Part shown: positions 1 through 5,625 of the stretch, piece by piece | Layout of the letters: every line of letters starts with the position of its first letter | Position numbering within the stretch: position 1 is the stretch's first letter | Assembly (NCBI GenBank): GCA_009781535.1 | Contig: WQXX01000052.1 | Coordinates: 1 to 7,321, forward strand | Source of the DNA: Coriobacteriia bacterium | GTDB taxonomy: Bacteria; Actinomycetota; Coriobacteriia; Coriobacteriales; UBA8131 | DNA: 7,321 nucleotides | Direction of reading: 5' to 3' | Position numbers and translations under genes: made by a program | The notes under the pieces: generated by a model | Told to the model about the DNA's origin: nothing | What the model saw: the letters and a program-made list of their open reading frames with translations, nothing else | Databases searched by the model: none

Positions 1-25
1 ATTCCGAGAACCCAGATACAGACTG

Positions 26-43
26 AATCTCGAAACCGAGATT
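26..43. other. Small perfect hairpin near left edge
   Basis: AATCTCG and CGAGATT form a perfect 7-bp stem around an AAAC tetraloop. It lies just downstream of the minus-strand toxin gene that ends at 86, so it could act as a weak transcript end. There is no T-rich run after it on either strand, and the flanking sequence is cut by the window edge. A terminator role is therefore only a guess. Confidence 0.25.
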
Positions 44-85
44 ACGCAGGTACGCACTTTGTTGTATCGGGTTGTCCTTGCGCCG

Positions 86-400
86 CTATAAAATATTCAA
101 CCAATCACGGCGAGCATACAGGACACGTTCAATGTCCACCACTTTGTTTTCTTCGTCAATAGTAAAGAAGACGATATAGTTTTTAATAACCAGCTTGCGA
201 TATCCCATCACTGACAGTCGATCATCGGTGACAAGCGGACATCGCTGCGGCATGTCAGCAAGGGCATTGATACCTTTGTCGAAGTATTCCAACAAATTTA
301 ACGCAGCCATGGGCGCATACAGCTGTATAGATATATGGCGCACGATATCGCGCATATCGCGTTCGGCAATACTTGAGATATCTATTCTATATGCTGTCAA
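86..400 (-). CDS. ParE/RelE-family toxin of a type II toxin-antitoxin system
   Basis: This 104-residue protein has the layout of ParE/RelE-fold toxins: an N-terminal strand (YRIDIS, residues 4-9), two helices (about 11-49), then a strand-rich C-terminal half with GYRKLVIKNYIVFF (66-79) and the closing RVLYARRDW (92-100). ParE members act on DNA gyrase and RelE members cleave mRNA on the ribosome; I cannot decide between them from sequence. The C-terminal ARRDW tail is common in ParE-like proteins. The start is a TTG at 398-400, overlapping the antitoxin gene by 14 nt. It is preferred because the predicted first strand begins right there, and the next ATG (residue 16) would remove it. The Shine-Dalgarno signal is weak, so translation is probably coupled to the upstream antitoxin. 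The gene ends in TAG, after which the same frame stays open to the window edge. Confidence 0.88.
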   Translation of the reverse strand: MTAYRIDISSIAERDMRDIVRHISIQLYAPMAALNLLEYFDKGINALADMPQRCPLVTDDRLSVMGYRKLVIKNYIVFFTIDEENKVVDIERVLYARRDWLNIL

Positions 401-659
401 GGGAAAGCTCTGTTCGGATATCCTTCATTACGTCAACAAAAGGACGTTTTCTGCCTTCAAGGATTGCGCTTCTGCCTTCATCGAGCAATGCGTAAAGATC
501 CAGCTTTCCACTGAGCATTTCATACATCTCCATGCTCATGATTGCTAAGTCGCCATGACCATTCTTTGTAATAAACACAGGTTCTCTGCTTTCTTTGCAA
601 AAAGTAGATATTTCGTTGTATCTGTTCCGTAATTCCGTACTCGATTTGATCATTGGCAT
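387..659 (-). CDS. Phd/YefM-family antitoxin
   Basis: This 90-residue protein matches Phd/YefM antitoxins in length and pattern. The N-terminal DNA-binding part carries SSTELRNRYNEI (residues 6-17), the strand pair EPVFITKNGHGDLAIMS (26-42) and MEMYEML (43-49). The C-terminal third is the flexible segment that normally wraps the toxin. ATG at 657-659 is chosen because AGGAGG (668-673) sits 8 nt upstream; the alternative Met3 would be 14 nt away. It is the first gene of a two-gene operon and overlaps the toxin start by 14 nt. Family members neutralise the toxin and repress their own promoter. A near-perfect -10 box and a large inverted repeat just upstream fit such autoregulation. Confidence 0.9.
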   Translation of the reverse strand: MPMIKSSTELRNRYNEISTFCKESREPVFITKNGHGDLAIMSMEMYEMLSGKLDLYALLDEGRSAILEGRKRPFVDVMKDIRTELSLDSI

Positions 660-667
660 GTAGATTA

Positions 668-694
668 CCTCCTGTTCTATCTAAAGAAATTATA
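668..694 (-). promoter_or_regulatory. Promoter -10 box and ribosome binding site of the Phd/ParE-type operon
   Basis: On the minus strand a perfect TATAAT lies at 689-694, and AGGAGG at 668-673 is 8 nt ahead of the antitoxin ATG. The leader would be short. No convincing -35 hexamer sits 16-18 nt upstream (the 17-nt position reads CTCTGC), so the promoter may depend on the strong -10 or on another factor. Confidence 0.55.
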
Positions 695-695
695 C

Positions 696-736
696 AAGAA
701 TTACTGTAGAAGCAGAGTCAGAAACTACAGATTCTT
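696..736. promoter_or_regulatory. Interrupted inverted repeat, candidate operator of the Phd/ParE-type operon
   Basis: The left arm AAGAAT-TA-CTGTAG (696-709) is mirrored by the right arm CTACAG-ATTCTT (725-736). That gives 12 paired bases with a two-base interruption on the left and a 15-nt centre. It starts one base upstream of the TATAAT box and covers where the -35 region would be, which suits repression by the Phd-type antitoxin or its toxin complex. Binding is inferred from position only. Confidence 0.45.
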
Positions 737-771
737 CCAGATTTTGCCATGGATATACTAAAAACAGCAAT

Positions 772-807
772 AATGCATGTAAAATGAAGGCAAAATGCAT
801 GTATACT
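772..807 (+). promoter_or_regulatory. Candidate vapBC promoter with paired AATGCATGTA operator sites
   Basis: AATGCATGTA occurs at 772-781 and again at 794-803, exactly 22 bp apart, about two helical turns; its core ATGCAT is self-complementary. The second copy overlaps a good -10 box TATACT (802-807), which lies 42 nt before the antitoxin ATG. Ribbon-helix-helix antitoxins typically bind such repeated sites cooperatively and repress their own operon. No clear -35 is visible. A second TATACT at 754-759 is an alternative -10. Confidence 0.45.
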
Positions 808-849
808 AATAGAAGCACAAAGTAATTGAACAGGAGAAGGAGTCAATCT

Positions 850-1140
850 ATGCCAGCTTTACAGGTGCGGGATTTTCCCGAGCAGCTTTATGAGGAGCTT
901 CGTGTTTGTGCAAAACGCGAACATCGAAGCATCGCACAGCAGACAATAGTTGCTGTGCAGGACTATGTAAGGCAAGAAGACGAACGTCTCAGCAAAAAAA
1001 TGAGGGAAGTTGAGTTGTTTGAGATGCAAAAGCGTCGACAAAAGATACTTGAAAAGCTTGACGCCTTGCCAACGTTCACGGTGCCTGAAGGCTTCCCTAC
1101 TCCAGAAGAAATCGTACGTGAGATGAGGGATTCGCGATGA
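850..1140 (+). CDS. vapB: Ribbon-helix-helix antitoxin (VapB/FitA-like)
   Basis: This 96-residue protein starts with a ribbon-helix-helix DNA-binding domain. A strand PALQVRDFP (residues 2-10) is followed by helix EQLYEELRVCAKRE and helix SIAQQTIVAVQDYVRQ (to about residue 43), as in FitA/Arc-type antitoxins. The middle is a charged helix. The C-terminal PEGFPTPEEIVREMRDSR would be the toxin-binding tail. ATG at 850 is chosen over an in-frame TTG at 826 because the purine-rich AGGAGAAGGAG (832-842) ends 7 nt before it and would otherwise fall inside the coding region. Its stop overlaps the start of the PIN toxin as ATGA, showing translational coupling. It should neutralise VapC and repress the operon. 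The symbol follows from the partner; the subfamily is not certain. Confidence 0.88.
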   Translation: MPALQVRDFPEQLYEELRVCAKREHRSIAQQTIVAVQDYVRQEDERLSKKMREVELFEMQKRRQKILEKLDALPTFTVPEGFPTPEEIVREMRDSR

Positions 1141-1547
1141 TCGTGCTTGATTGCAGCGCGGCTGTCCATATAGCCCAAAGAACACTTGAAGGAAACGCCT
1201 TACGCTCTTTGATAGTAACAACCGACGTAATCATCAGCTCGGAATTGCTCTTTATCGAATCAGCAAGCACCTATGCCAAGTATGTCAGGTCAGGCGCCTT
1301 TGATGAAAACACGGCCCAGAAGTACCTGCAAGCCACTGTTTCTTTAGTAGAAAGATTCGTACCTATTCAAGAGAATTACCTCGAAGCCTTCCATGAGTCG
1401 CTTCGCCTGAATCATTCGGTATACGATATGCTCTATCTCACCTTGGCACGACGCAACGCTGCTACTCTGGCGACATTTGATGCAAAGCTCAGGGCACTTT
1501 GCGAACAACAGGGCGTCGATTGCATCCACCTCATTGATTATTCATAA
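1137..1547 (+). CDS. vapC: PIN-domain ribonuclease toxin (VapC family)
   Basis: This 136-residue protein is the usual VapC size. It carries the acidic residues that bind Mg2+/Mn2+ in PIN-domain nucleases: Asp5 in MIVLDCSAAV, Glu41 in LLFIESAS, Asp97 in SVYDMLYLTLA and Asp115 in LATFDAKL. VapC toxins are site-specific RNases that usually cut tRNA or rRNA and stop translation. All four positions are intact, so the toxin is probably active. The ATG overlaps the antitoxin stop by 4 nt, so the pair is co-translated. The gene is convergent with mntP, with about 60 nt between their stops. The RNA target cannot be read from the sequence. Confidence 0.93.
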   Translation: MIVLDCSAAVHIAQRTLEGNALRSLIVTTDVIISSELLFIESASTYAKYVRSGAFDENTAQKYLQATVSLVERFVPIQENYLEAFHESLRLNHSVYDMLYLTLARRNAATLATFDAKLRALCEQQGVDCIHLIDYS

Positions 1548-1579
1548 GCCTATGAGAGATAGTGTCCATCAATACTCTC

Positions 1580-1610
1580 CTGAAAAAGAGCATGAAGATA
1601 TCTCTTTCAG
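1580..1610. terminator. Weak hairpin between convergent vapC and mntP
   Basis: CTGAAAAAGAG (1580-1590) can pair with CTCTTTCAG (1602-1610), leaving two unpaired A bases and an 11-nt loop. It lies between two convergent stop codons, where a two-way terminator would be expected. The stem is AT-rich and no clear T run follows on either strand, so the call is weak. Confidence 0.3.
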
Positions 1611-2243
1611 TTAAAAACTCAGGATGCCTAGATGTTTAAGCAGTATCTTCAAGCCTATCAGTATCAGGATGCAGCCGCCGATAATCTCGGCTTTTGATTT
1701 GAGTTTTGTACCGAACAAGCTGCCGATGCGCACTCCGATCGCAGAAAGGACAAACGTGGTTACTCCGATAAGCGCAACAGCAGGGACAATGGAGACCTGA
1801 AGGAAGGCAAACGAGACGCCTACGGCAAGCGCGTCAATGCTTGTAGCAAGAGCGAGAGGTAGCATGTGGGCAGGCTTTAATGCAGACGTCACCGCACGCG
1901 GACGCTTTCCTTTTGGACATGCTCTATCGGGGCACATCTCGGGCAGACATTCCCTGTCGGGGCAGCCTTCCTTCTTCAAGCCTCCGAATATCATCCGGCC
2001 TCCGAGGATACAAAGCAGCACAAATGCTATCCAGTGGTCAAAGGCAATGATCTGATCGGCGAACAACCTTGCGATTAAAAACCCGATAAGGGGCATAACA
2101 GCCTGAAAGACGCCAAAGTATAAGCCAACGATCAGCGGTTCTTTCAGCGCGGTCTTTTTTGTCGTCAGCCCGATACAGGCGGCAACAGCAAAGGCATCCA
2201 GCGATAACCCGACAGCAAGGATAAAAAGCTCAAGTAGATTCAA
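1611..2243 (-). CDS. mntP: Putative manganese efflux pump MntP
   Basis: This 210-residue membrane protein is a member of the MntP (DUF204) family, which exports Mn2+ across the cytoplasmic membrane. Six hydrophobic segments are visible, in two similar halves. The family signatures GLSLDAFAVA (residues 12-21, Asp16) and ATSIDALAVG (133-142, Asp137) are intact, as is FDHWIAFVLLCILGGRMI (68-85). The start is a TTG at 2241-2243 with GGAGG (2250-2254) 6 nt upstream, 12 nt after the nucleoside hydrolase stop, so it is the last gene of the operon. It is some 20 residues longer than E. coli MntP because the central loop holds a Cys-rich insert with Cys94, Cys99, Cys104 and Cys109. There is no room for a manganese riboswitch directly upstream. 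Confidence 0.92.
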   Translation of the reverse strand: MNLLELFILAVGLSLDAFAVAACIGLTTKKTALKEPLIVGLYFGVFQAVMPLIGFLIARLFADQIIAFDHWIAFVLLCILGGRMIFGGLKKEGCPDRECLPEMCPDRACPKGKRPRAVTSALKPAHMLPLALATSIDALAVGVSFAFLQVSIVPAVALIGVTTFVLSAIGVRIGSLFGTKLKSKAEIIGGCILILIGLKILLKHLGILSF

Positions 2244-2255
2244 AGATATCCTCCA

Positions 2256-3383
2256 TTAATCAGTGCCACTCTCGTGCAGGCTGTCCATGATGATCTGCAC
2301 CAATCTGGCAGGGTCGGCTTTAACCATCAGCCGGACGTTGCCTCTTCCAGCGAGACTTTTGCCATCGCAATGTCCCTGCGCTACAAGGTTCTCGCCGTTG
2401 CATCCCGCTTCCACCACAAGGTTCTCGCTATTGCATCCCGCTTCCGCCACAAGGTTCTCGTCGTTGCATCCCGCTTCCGCCACAAGGTTCTCGTCGTTGC
2501 ATCCCGCTTCCACCACAAGATTCTCGCCGTTGCATCCCGCTTCCACCACAAGGCTCATCCCATAACACTCGCCTTCGCAGACAACCTCAATCCCGCAGGT
2601 CTTAAACTCGAACAGCTCGGGATGCAGATACGCCAATACCGCAGCTGAGTCATGCATCGTCGCGCCCAGACCGCCATATGCTACGCATTGATGATAGCAA
2701 AAGGTGAGCATAGCCTCCAGGGCTTGGGCCACAGGCGTTCTTTTCGCGCCGATTTCGGCAATCTGCTCAAGGCTGAAGGCCACCTCAGTCGTAATATTGA
2801 TGGGCGTCAGGATAAGGTTCTTTACGGTTGAAAGGACATGCGTCGCACTCTCTGCATCGCAGAAGAAGTTGAACTCAGCGAAGTCATTCACATTGCCCAT
2901 GCCGACGCCGCCGCCCATTGTCACAACGAGACCAAGCCTCTCCACTACATCAGGGAAGCGTTTAATGAGCGCTGAGAGGTTGGTAAGCGGCCCGAGTGTG
3001 ATGTAATCGACACTTCCGGCTTCAACTATCGAATCGTAGATGATCTGCAAAGCGTCGCCTTCCAAGGGCGTCTGCAGCGTTAGATTCTTGAACAGATCGC
3101 TGTCCTGCAATCCACCTACTCCATCGCTGCCATGAATGAAAGAAGCATCCATGTAGACGGCATTGCCCAATCCGGGTTTGTCCGCCCCGCATACCAAAGG
3201 GATATCCACACCCATCAACGCCACGAGGCACAAGGCGTTTCGCGTGGATTTTTCAAGAGGGACATTGCCATAGGTGGTTACGAGTAGCCGTACCTGCTCC
3301 TTGTGGGCATTGAGCAACACGGCGATAGCGACGGCGTCGTCAATGCCGGGGTCGGTGTCCAGAATGATAAAGCGTTCAGTCAT
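2256..3383 (-). CDS. Ribonucleoside hydrolase (IUNH family) with an internal 11-residue repeat
   Basis: This enzyme should hydrolyse the N-glycosidic bond of ribonucleosides, giving free base and ribose. The calcium-binding signature DTDPGIDDA (residues 9-17) opens the protein. GPLTN (131-135), MGGG (156-159), AEFNFFCDAESA (169-180, Asn172) and MHDSAAV (243-249, His244, Asp245) follow in the family order. At 375 residues it is some 60 longer than usual (about 310). The excess is a tandem run of VVEAGCNGEN-like units at 278-343, inserted in the loop before the last strand NVRLMV. All visible catalytic residues lie outside the insert, so activity is plausible. Base preference cannot be judged. 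It follows rbsK, so released ribose would be phosphorylated at once. Its start region is duplicated (3354-3419); ATG 3381-3383 is the functional start because the upstream copy runs into a stop. Confidence 0.92.
   Translation of the reverse strand: MTERFIILDTDPGIDDAVAIAVLLNAHKEQVRLLVTTYGNVPLEKSTRNALCLVALMGVDIPLVCGADKPGLGNAVYMDASFIHGSDGVGGLQDSDLFKNLTLQTPLEGDALQIIYDSIVEAGSVDYITLGPLTNLSALIKRFPDVVERLGLVVTMGGGVGMGNVNDFAEFNFFCDAESATHVLSTVKNLILTPINITTEVAFSLEQIAEIGAKRTPVAQALEAMLTFCYHQCVAYGGLGATMHDSAAVLAYLHPELFEFKTCGIEVVCEGECYGMSLVVEAGCNGENLVVEAGCNDENLVAEAGCNDENLVAEAGCNSENLVVEAGCNGENLVAQGHCDGKSLAGRGNVRLMVKADPARLVQIIMDSLHESGTD
2355..2552 (-). repeat. 33-bp coding tandem repeat in the nucleoside hydrolase gene
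   Basis: There are five consecutive 33-bp units (2388-2420, 2421-2453, 2454-2486, 2487-2519, 2520-2552) plus a diverged sixth (2355-2387). Each encodes L-V-(V/A)-E-A-G-C-N-(G/D/S)-E-N. Neighbouring units differ by only one to a few bases, and most changes alter the residue at unit position 3 or 9. The Cys is kept in all six units. Such similarity points to recent slippage or unequal recombination, so copy number may vary between strains. Confidence 0.95.
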
Positions 3384-3419
3384 GAGGTGTCCAGAATGAT
3401 AAAGCGTTCAGTCATGAGG
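3354..3419. repeat. 32-bp tandem duplication at the ribokinase/hydrolase junction
   Basis: Bases 3354-3387 are repeated exactly at 3386-3419, a period of 32 bp. The duplicated block holds the first ten codons of the nucleoside hydrolase and the TCATGA in which the upstream stop and the start codon overlap. Before duplication the two genes would have overlapped directly by ATGA. Confidence 0.95.
3380..3415 (-). other. 11-codon mini-ORF made by the junction duplication
   Basis: The outer copy of the duplicated start gives an ATG at 3413-3415 that overlaps the ribokinase TGA. It reads MTERFIILDTS and stops at TGA (3380-3382), which again overlaps the true hydrolase ATG (3381-3383). Ribosomes finishing ribokinase could pass through this mini-ORF by two ATGA steps. 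The frame is certain; translation is inferred. Confidence 0.6.
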
Positions 3420-4386
3420 GTTCCCGGTTGCTGTTGTGGTGTTTTTCAATGAAGTCAAGGACTTCCTCAAGCGTTGGCAGCGATTCCTGCGCGCCTTTGC
3501 GTGTTACCGTCAAGGCCGATACAGCCACAGCGAAGTCGACCGCGTCTTCGAATGTCGCACCGTTTGCCAAATAGACCGCTAGCGCGCCTGTAAACGAATC
3601 ACCAGCCGCGGTCGTATCCACCACCGGAACCTGCCACGCCGATTTATGAATTACGACAGCGCCGTCGTTGTACATCAAGCCATCGCCGCCCAGAGTGACC
3701 ACGACCTTGTGTGACGAAACCCTCGGCATGCCATCCTCACTCGCCATCTGCACTAGCGCCCGCATCGCCTCCTCCACCCTTTCCAGACCATCTGCCGGGT
3801 CAGCTGACAGACCGGCGAGAATCAGACATTCGCTTTCATTCGGAACAAGAATATCCGCAAGGGCGAGGAAATCCTCAGAAAGCACAACCGCCGGAGCTGG
3901 GTTGAGCAGTACCTGTATGCCATGCGCTCGAGCCAACTCCATGGCACGTCGGACGGTCTCAAGTGGGGTTTCAAGCTGTACAACAAGCATGTCGCTGGCG
4001 GCGATGACGGATTCCAGATCGGAAATATCCTGTAGCGTGAGCAGGGCGTTTGCGCCAGGGCTGACAATGATGCAGTTGTCGTGCTCGGATAACATGACCA
4101 GGGCTATGCCGGTCGCCGCACATGGAGTAACGCGAAGGTGGCTTGTATCCACACCGGCACGCGCAAGGCCTTCGGTCAGCTGTGCGCCATATTCGTCATC
4201 ACCCACGCAGCCGATCATGACAACCTCAGCACCCAATTTTGCAGCAGCAACGGCCTGGTTTGCGCCCTTACCGCCAGGCGTGGTATAAAACCCGTCGCCA
4301 ATGACCGTCTCTCCAAGCGAGGGCACCCGGGGCGTTTCGACATTCAGATCCATATTCAGGCTGCCAACCACACAGATTCTTGCCAT
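3412..4386 (-). CDS. rbsK: Ribokinase
   Basis: Ribokinase phosphorylates D-ribose with ATP to ribose-5-phosphate in the cytoplasm. The PfkB-family layout is complete: GSLNMD (residues 8-13), substrate motif PGGKGANQA (37-45), NPAPA (162-166), NESE (183-186), TLGGDG (231-236) and the anion-hole/catalytic signature DTTAAGDSFTGA (257-268) with catalytic Asp263. RKGAQESLP (297-305) matches the conserved C-terminal region. The length of 324 is slightly above E. coli RbsK (309), partly from a stretch near 208-226 (ALVQMASEDGMPRVSS). ATG 4384-4386 fits the conserved N-terminus and has AAAGG 7 nt upstream. It is the first gene of the operon with the nucleoside hydrolase and mntP, which supports nucleoside-derived ribose as the substrate source. 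Some PfkB proteins act on other sugars, but this motif set is typical of ribokinase. Confidence 0.94.
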   Translation of the reverse strand: MARICVVGSLNMDLNVETPRVPSLGETVIGDGFYTTPGGKGANQAVAAAKLGAEVVMIGCVGDDEYGAQLTEGLARAGVDTSHLRVTPCAATGIALVMLSEHDNCIIVSPGANALLTLQDISDLESVIAASDMLVVQLETPLETVRRAMELARAHGIQVLLNPAPAVVLSEDFLALADILVPNESECLILAGLSADPADGLERVEEAMRALVQMASEDGMPRVSSHKVVVTLGGDGLMYNDGAVVIHKSAWQVPVVDTTAAGDSFTGALAVYLANGATFEDAVDFAVAVSALTVTRKGAQESLPTLEEVLDFIEKHHNSNREPS

Positions 4387-4445
4387 TCAGGCGCCTTTCT
4401 GATTACACCGAGACCCATCGCAGCACTTGGAGCTGTGATACACTA

Positions 4446-4474
4446 ATAATACGGTAGTTTGTGGCAAGACAAAA
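4446..4474 (-). promoter_or_regulatory. Candidate promoter of the rbsK operon
   Basis: On the minus strand a TATTAT -10 box lies at 4446-4451. Upstream are suboptimal -35 choices, TTGTCT (15-nt spacer) or TTTGTC (16-nt spacer), near 4467-4473. This gives a leader of about 50 nt before the ATG at 4386. It is a moderate match only. Confidence 0.35.
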
Positions 4475-4486
4475 CACAGGCTTGCC
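4463..4486. promoter_or_regulatory. GGCAAG/CTTGCC inverted repeat, candidate operator
   Basis: GGCAAG (4463-4468) and CTTGCC (4481-4486) form a perfect 6-bp inverted repeat around 12 nt. The repeat overlaps the -35 area of the candidate rbsK promoter. A further GGCAAG half-site sits at 4528-4533, on the side of the divergent gene. A regulator that senses ribose or a nucleoside would suit the position, but none is encoded in the window. Confidence 0.35.
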
Positions 4487-4547
4487 TCATTGGTGGTATC
4501 AGCGCAAAGTAGAGCGATTAAGAAGTGGGCAAGTCTGTCGGTATCAA

Positions 4548-4577
4548 TTGCACGTCAAGATACGATTTACCTATGAA
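4548..4577 (+). promoter_or_regulatory. Candidate promoter of the DUF4428 gene
   Basis: TTGCAC (4548-4553) and TATGAA (4572-4577), 18 nt apart, resemble a housekeeping sigma promoter. The start site would fall near 4584, leaving a leader of about 40 nt that ends in the strong AGGAGG (4611-4616), 8 nt before the ATG. Confidence 0.4.
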
Positions 4578-4624
4578 CAAAAAAAGATGAGAACAGGATA
4601 TTCGTCGAACAGGAGGGTTTTGCA

Positions 4625-5590
4625 ATGGCACTTTTTGAGAAGAAAAACTGCGACATCTGCGGTGGGCAGATCGGGCTACTGGGCAATCGCAAACTTGAGG
4701 ACGGAAACCTCTGCAAGGATTGCGCCGGAAAGCTTTCCCGTTGGATGACCGACCGCCGTCGTACAACCGTGGATGATATCCGTAAACACCTGGCATATCG
4801 TCAGGATAATGAGCGCAAGCTGTCTTCATTTAATCCAACGACTATCCTTGGAGATGACTGGAAGCTGTATGTGGATCAAGTCGCAGGGACTTTCATCGTA
4901 AGCAGGGCGAAGAACTGGCGCACCGATAACCCTGACATCATCCAGCTCTCGCAGGTGCTCTCATGCGACATCGACCGTAAAGAGTCCCGCGAAGAATTGT
5001 TCCAGCAGATGCCTGACGGAACCAAGAAAAGCTACATTCCGCCATCTTTTAAATACTCCTATGACTTTGAGGTGCAGATACAGGTCAACTCGCCGTGGTT
5101 CAGTGAGATCAAATTCCCGCTCAATTCGTCTAGCTTTAACAATATCTATGCTCCTGAGTATCAGCAGTGTGAGGCAACGGGTGCAAGAATCCGCACCACG
5201 CTTATCCCCGGTCTCATGACGCCGATGGCGGGGGCTTATGGGCAGCCTGGATACGTCCAACAGCCGATGCAACAGCCGTATCAACAACCGTATCAGCAGC
5301 CGATGCAACCAGCCCAGCCCTATCAGCAACCGTACCAGCAGCCCTATCAGCAGCCGATGCAGCCGGGGCAGCCCTACCAGCAGCCGTATCAGCAACCGAT
5401 GCAGCCGGCTCAGCCCTACCAGCAGCCGTATCAGCAACCGATGCAGCCGGCTCAGCCCTATCAGCAACCGTACCAGCAGCCCTACCAACAGGGCGGCGTA
5501 CCGTTTTCCAATGACTGGTGGTGTGGCGCCTGCGGTACGATGAACCAGGGCGTGCCTTTCTGCCAGAGATGCGGCAGCGCAAGGGTATAA
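4625..5590 (+). CDS. DUF4428 zinc-ribbon protein with Gln/Pro/Tyr repeat and C-terminal zinc ribbon
   Basis: This 321-residue protein has four parts. Residues 1-40 are a DUF4428 domain with Cys9, Cys12, Cys30 and Cys33 and the typical GLLGNRKLEDGNLCKDC, which should bind one zinc ion. Residues 41-200 form a globular region with alternating strands (LYVDQVAGTFIVSR, FEVQIQVNSPWFSEIKF), like the middle of other DUF4428 proteins. Residues 212-289 are a repeat of QQPYQQPM units rich in Gln, Pro and Tyr. Residues 299-319 hold a second zinc ribbon with Cys300, Cys303, Cys313 and Cys316. No signal peptide or membrane segment is seen, so it is probably cytoplasmic. The function of the family is unknown to me; two zinc ribbons on a flexible linker suggest binding of protein or nucleic acid. 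It stands alone, divergent from the rbsK operon and convergent with the 140-residue gene. Confidence 0.9.
   Translation: MALFEKKNCDICGGQIGLLGNRKLEDGNLCKDCAGKLSRWMTDRRRTTVDDIRKHLAYRQDNERKLSSFNPTTILGDDWKLYVDQVAGTFIVSRAKNWRTDNPDIIQLSQVLSCDIDRKESREELFQQMPDGTKKSYIPPSFKYSYDFEVQIQVNSPWFSEIKFPLNSSSFNNIYAPEYQQCEATGARIRTTLIPGLMTPMAGAYGQPGYVQQPMQQPYQQPYQQPMQPAQPYQQPYQQPYQQPMQPGQPYQQPYQQPMQPAQPYQQPYQQPMQPAQPYQQPYQQPYQQGGVPFSNDWWCGACGTMNQGVPFCQRCGSARV
5258..5491 (+). repeat. Coding repeat for the Gln/Pro/Tyr tract
   Basis: The tract is built from 12-bp QQP(Y/M)-type blocks arranged in larger units of 42 bp (QPYQQPYQQPMQPA) or 54 bp. Two 42-bp units near its 3' end are almost identical. All units keep the frame. 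Length changes by slippage are likely. Confidence 0.9.
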
Positions 5591-5594
5591 CGGT

Positions 5595-5620
5595 CGGCAA
5601 GCAGCACGCCGTCTTGTTTT
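5595..5620 (+). terminator. Weak terminator after the DUF4428 gene
   Basis: CGGC (5595-5598) pairs with GCCG (5608-5611) and is followed by TCTTGTTTT (5612-5620). The T-rich tail and position 5 nt after the stop codon favour a terminator, but the stem is only 4 bp. Confidence 0.35.
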
Positions 5621-5625
5621 CAGCA

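Noticed and set aside
195..548. Plus-strand open frame across the Phd/ParE-type genes
   Set aside because: It is antisense to two well supported overlapping genes and shows no family pattern.
826..849. TTG start eight codons upstream of the ribbon-helix-helix antitoxin ATG
   Set aside because: The AGGAGAAGGAG ribosome binding site at 832-842 would lie inside the gene, and the extra residues NRRRSQS are simply its translation.
2244..2255. Manganese (yybP-ykoY) riboswitch upstream of mntP
   Set aside because: Only 12 nt separate mntP from the upstream gene and no riboswitch-like conserved elements were seen.
2263..2648. Two overlapping plus-strand open frames with a repeated ASRFHHKVL-like pattern
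   Set aside because: The 33-bp repeat is a multiple of three and has no stops in these frames, so the openness is a by-product of the hydrolase repeat.
3668..4288. Long plus-strand open frame opposite ribokinase
   Set aside because: Ser/Ala/Thr-rich antisense reading of a gene with a full set of ribokinase motifs.
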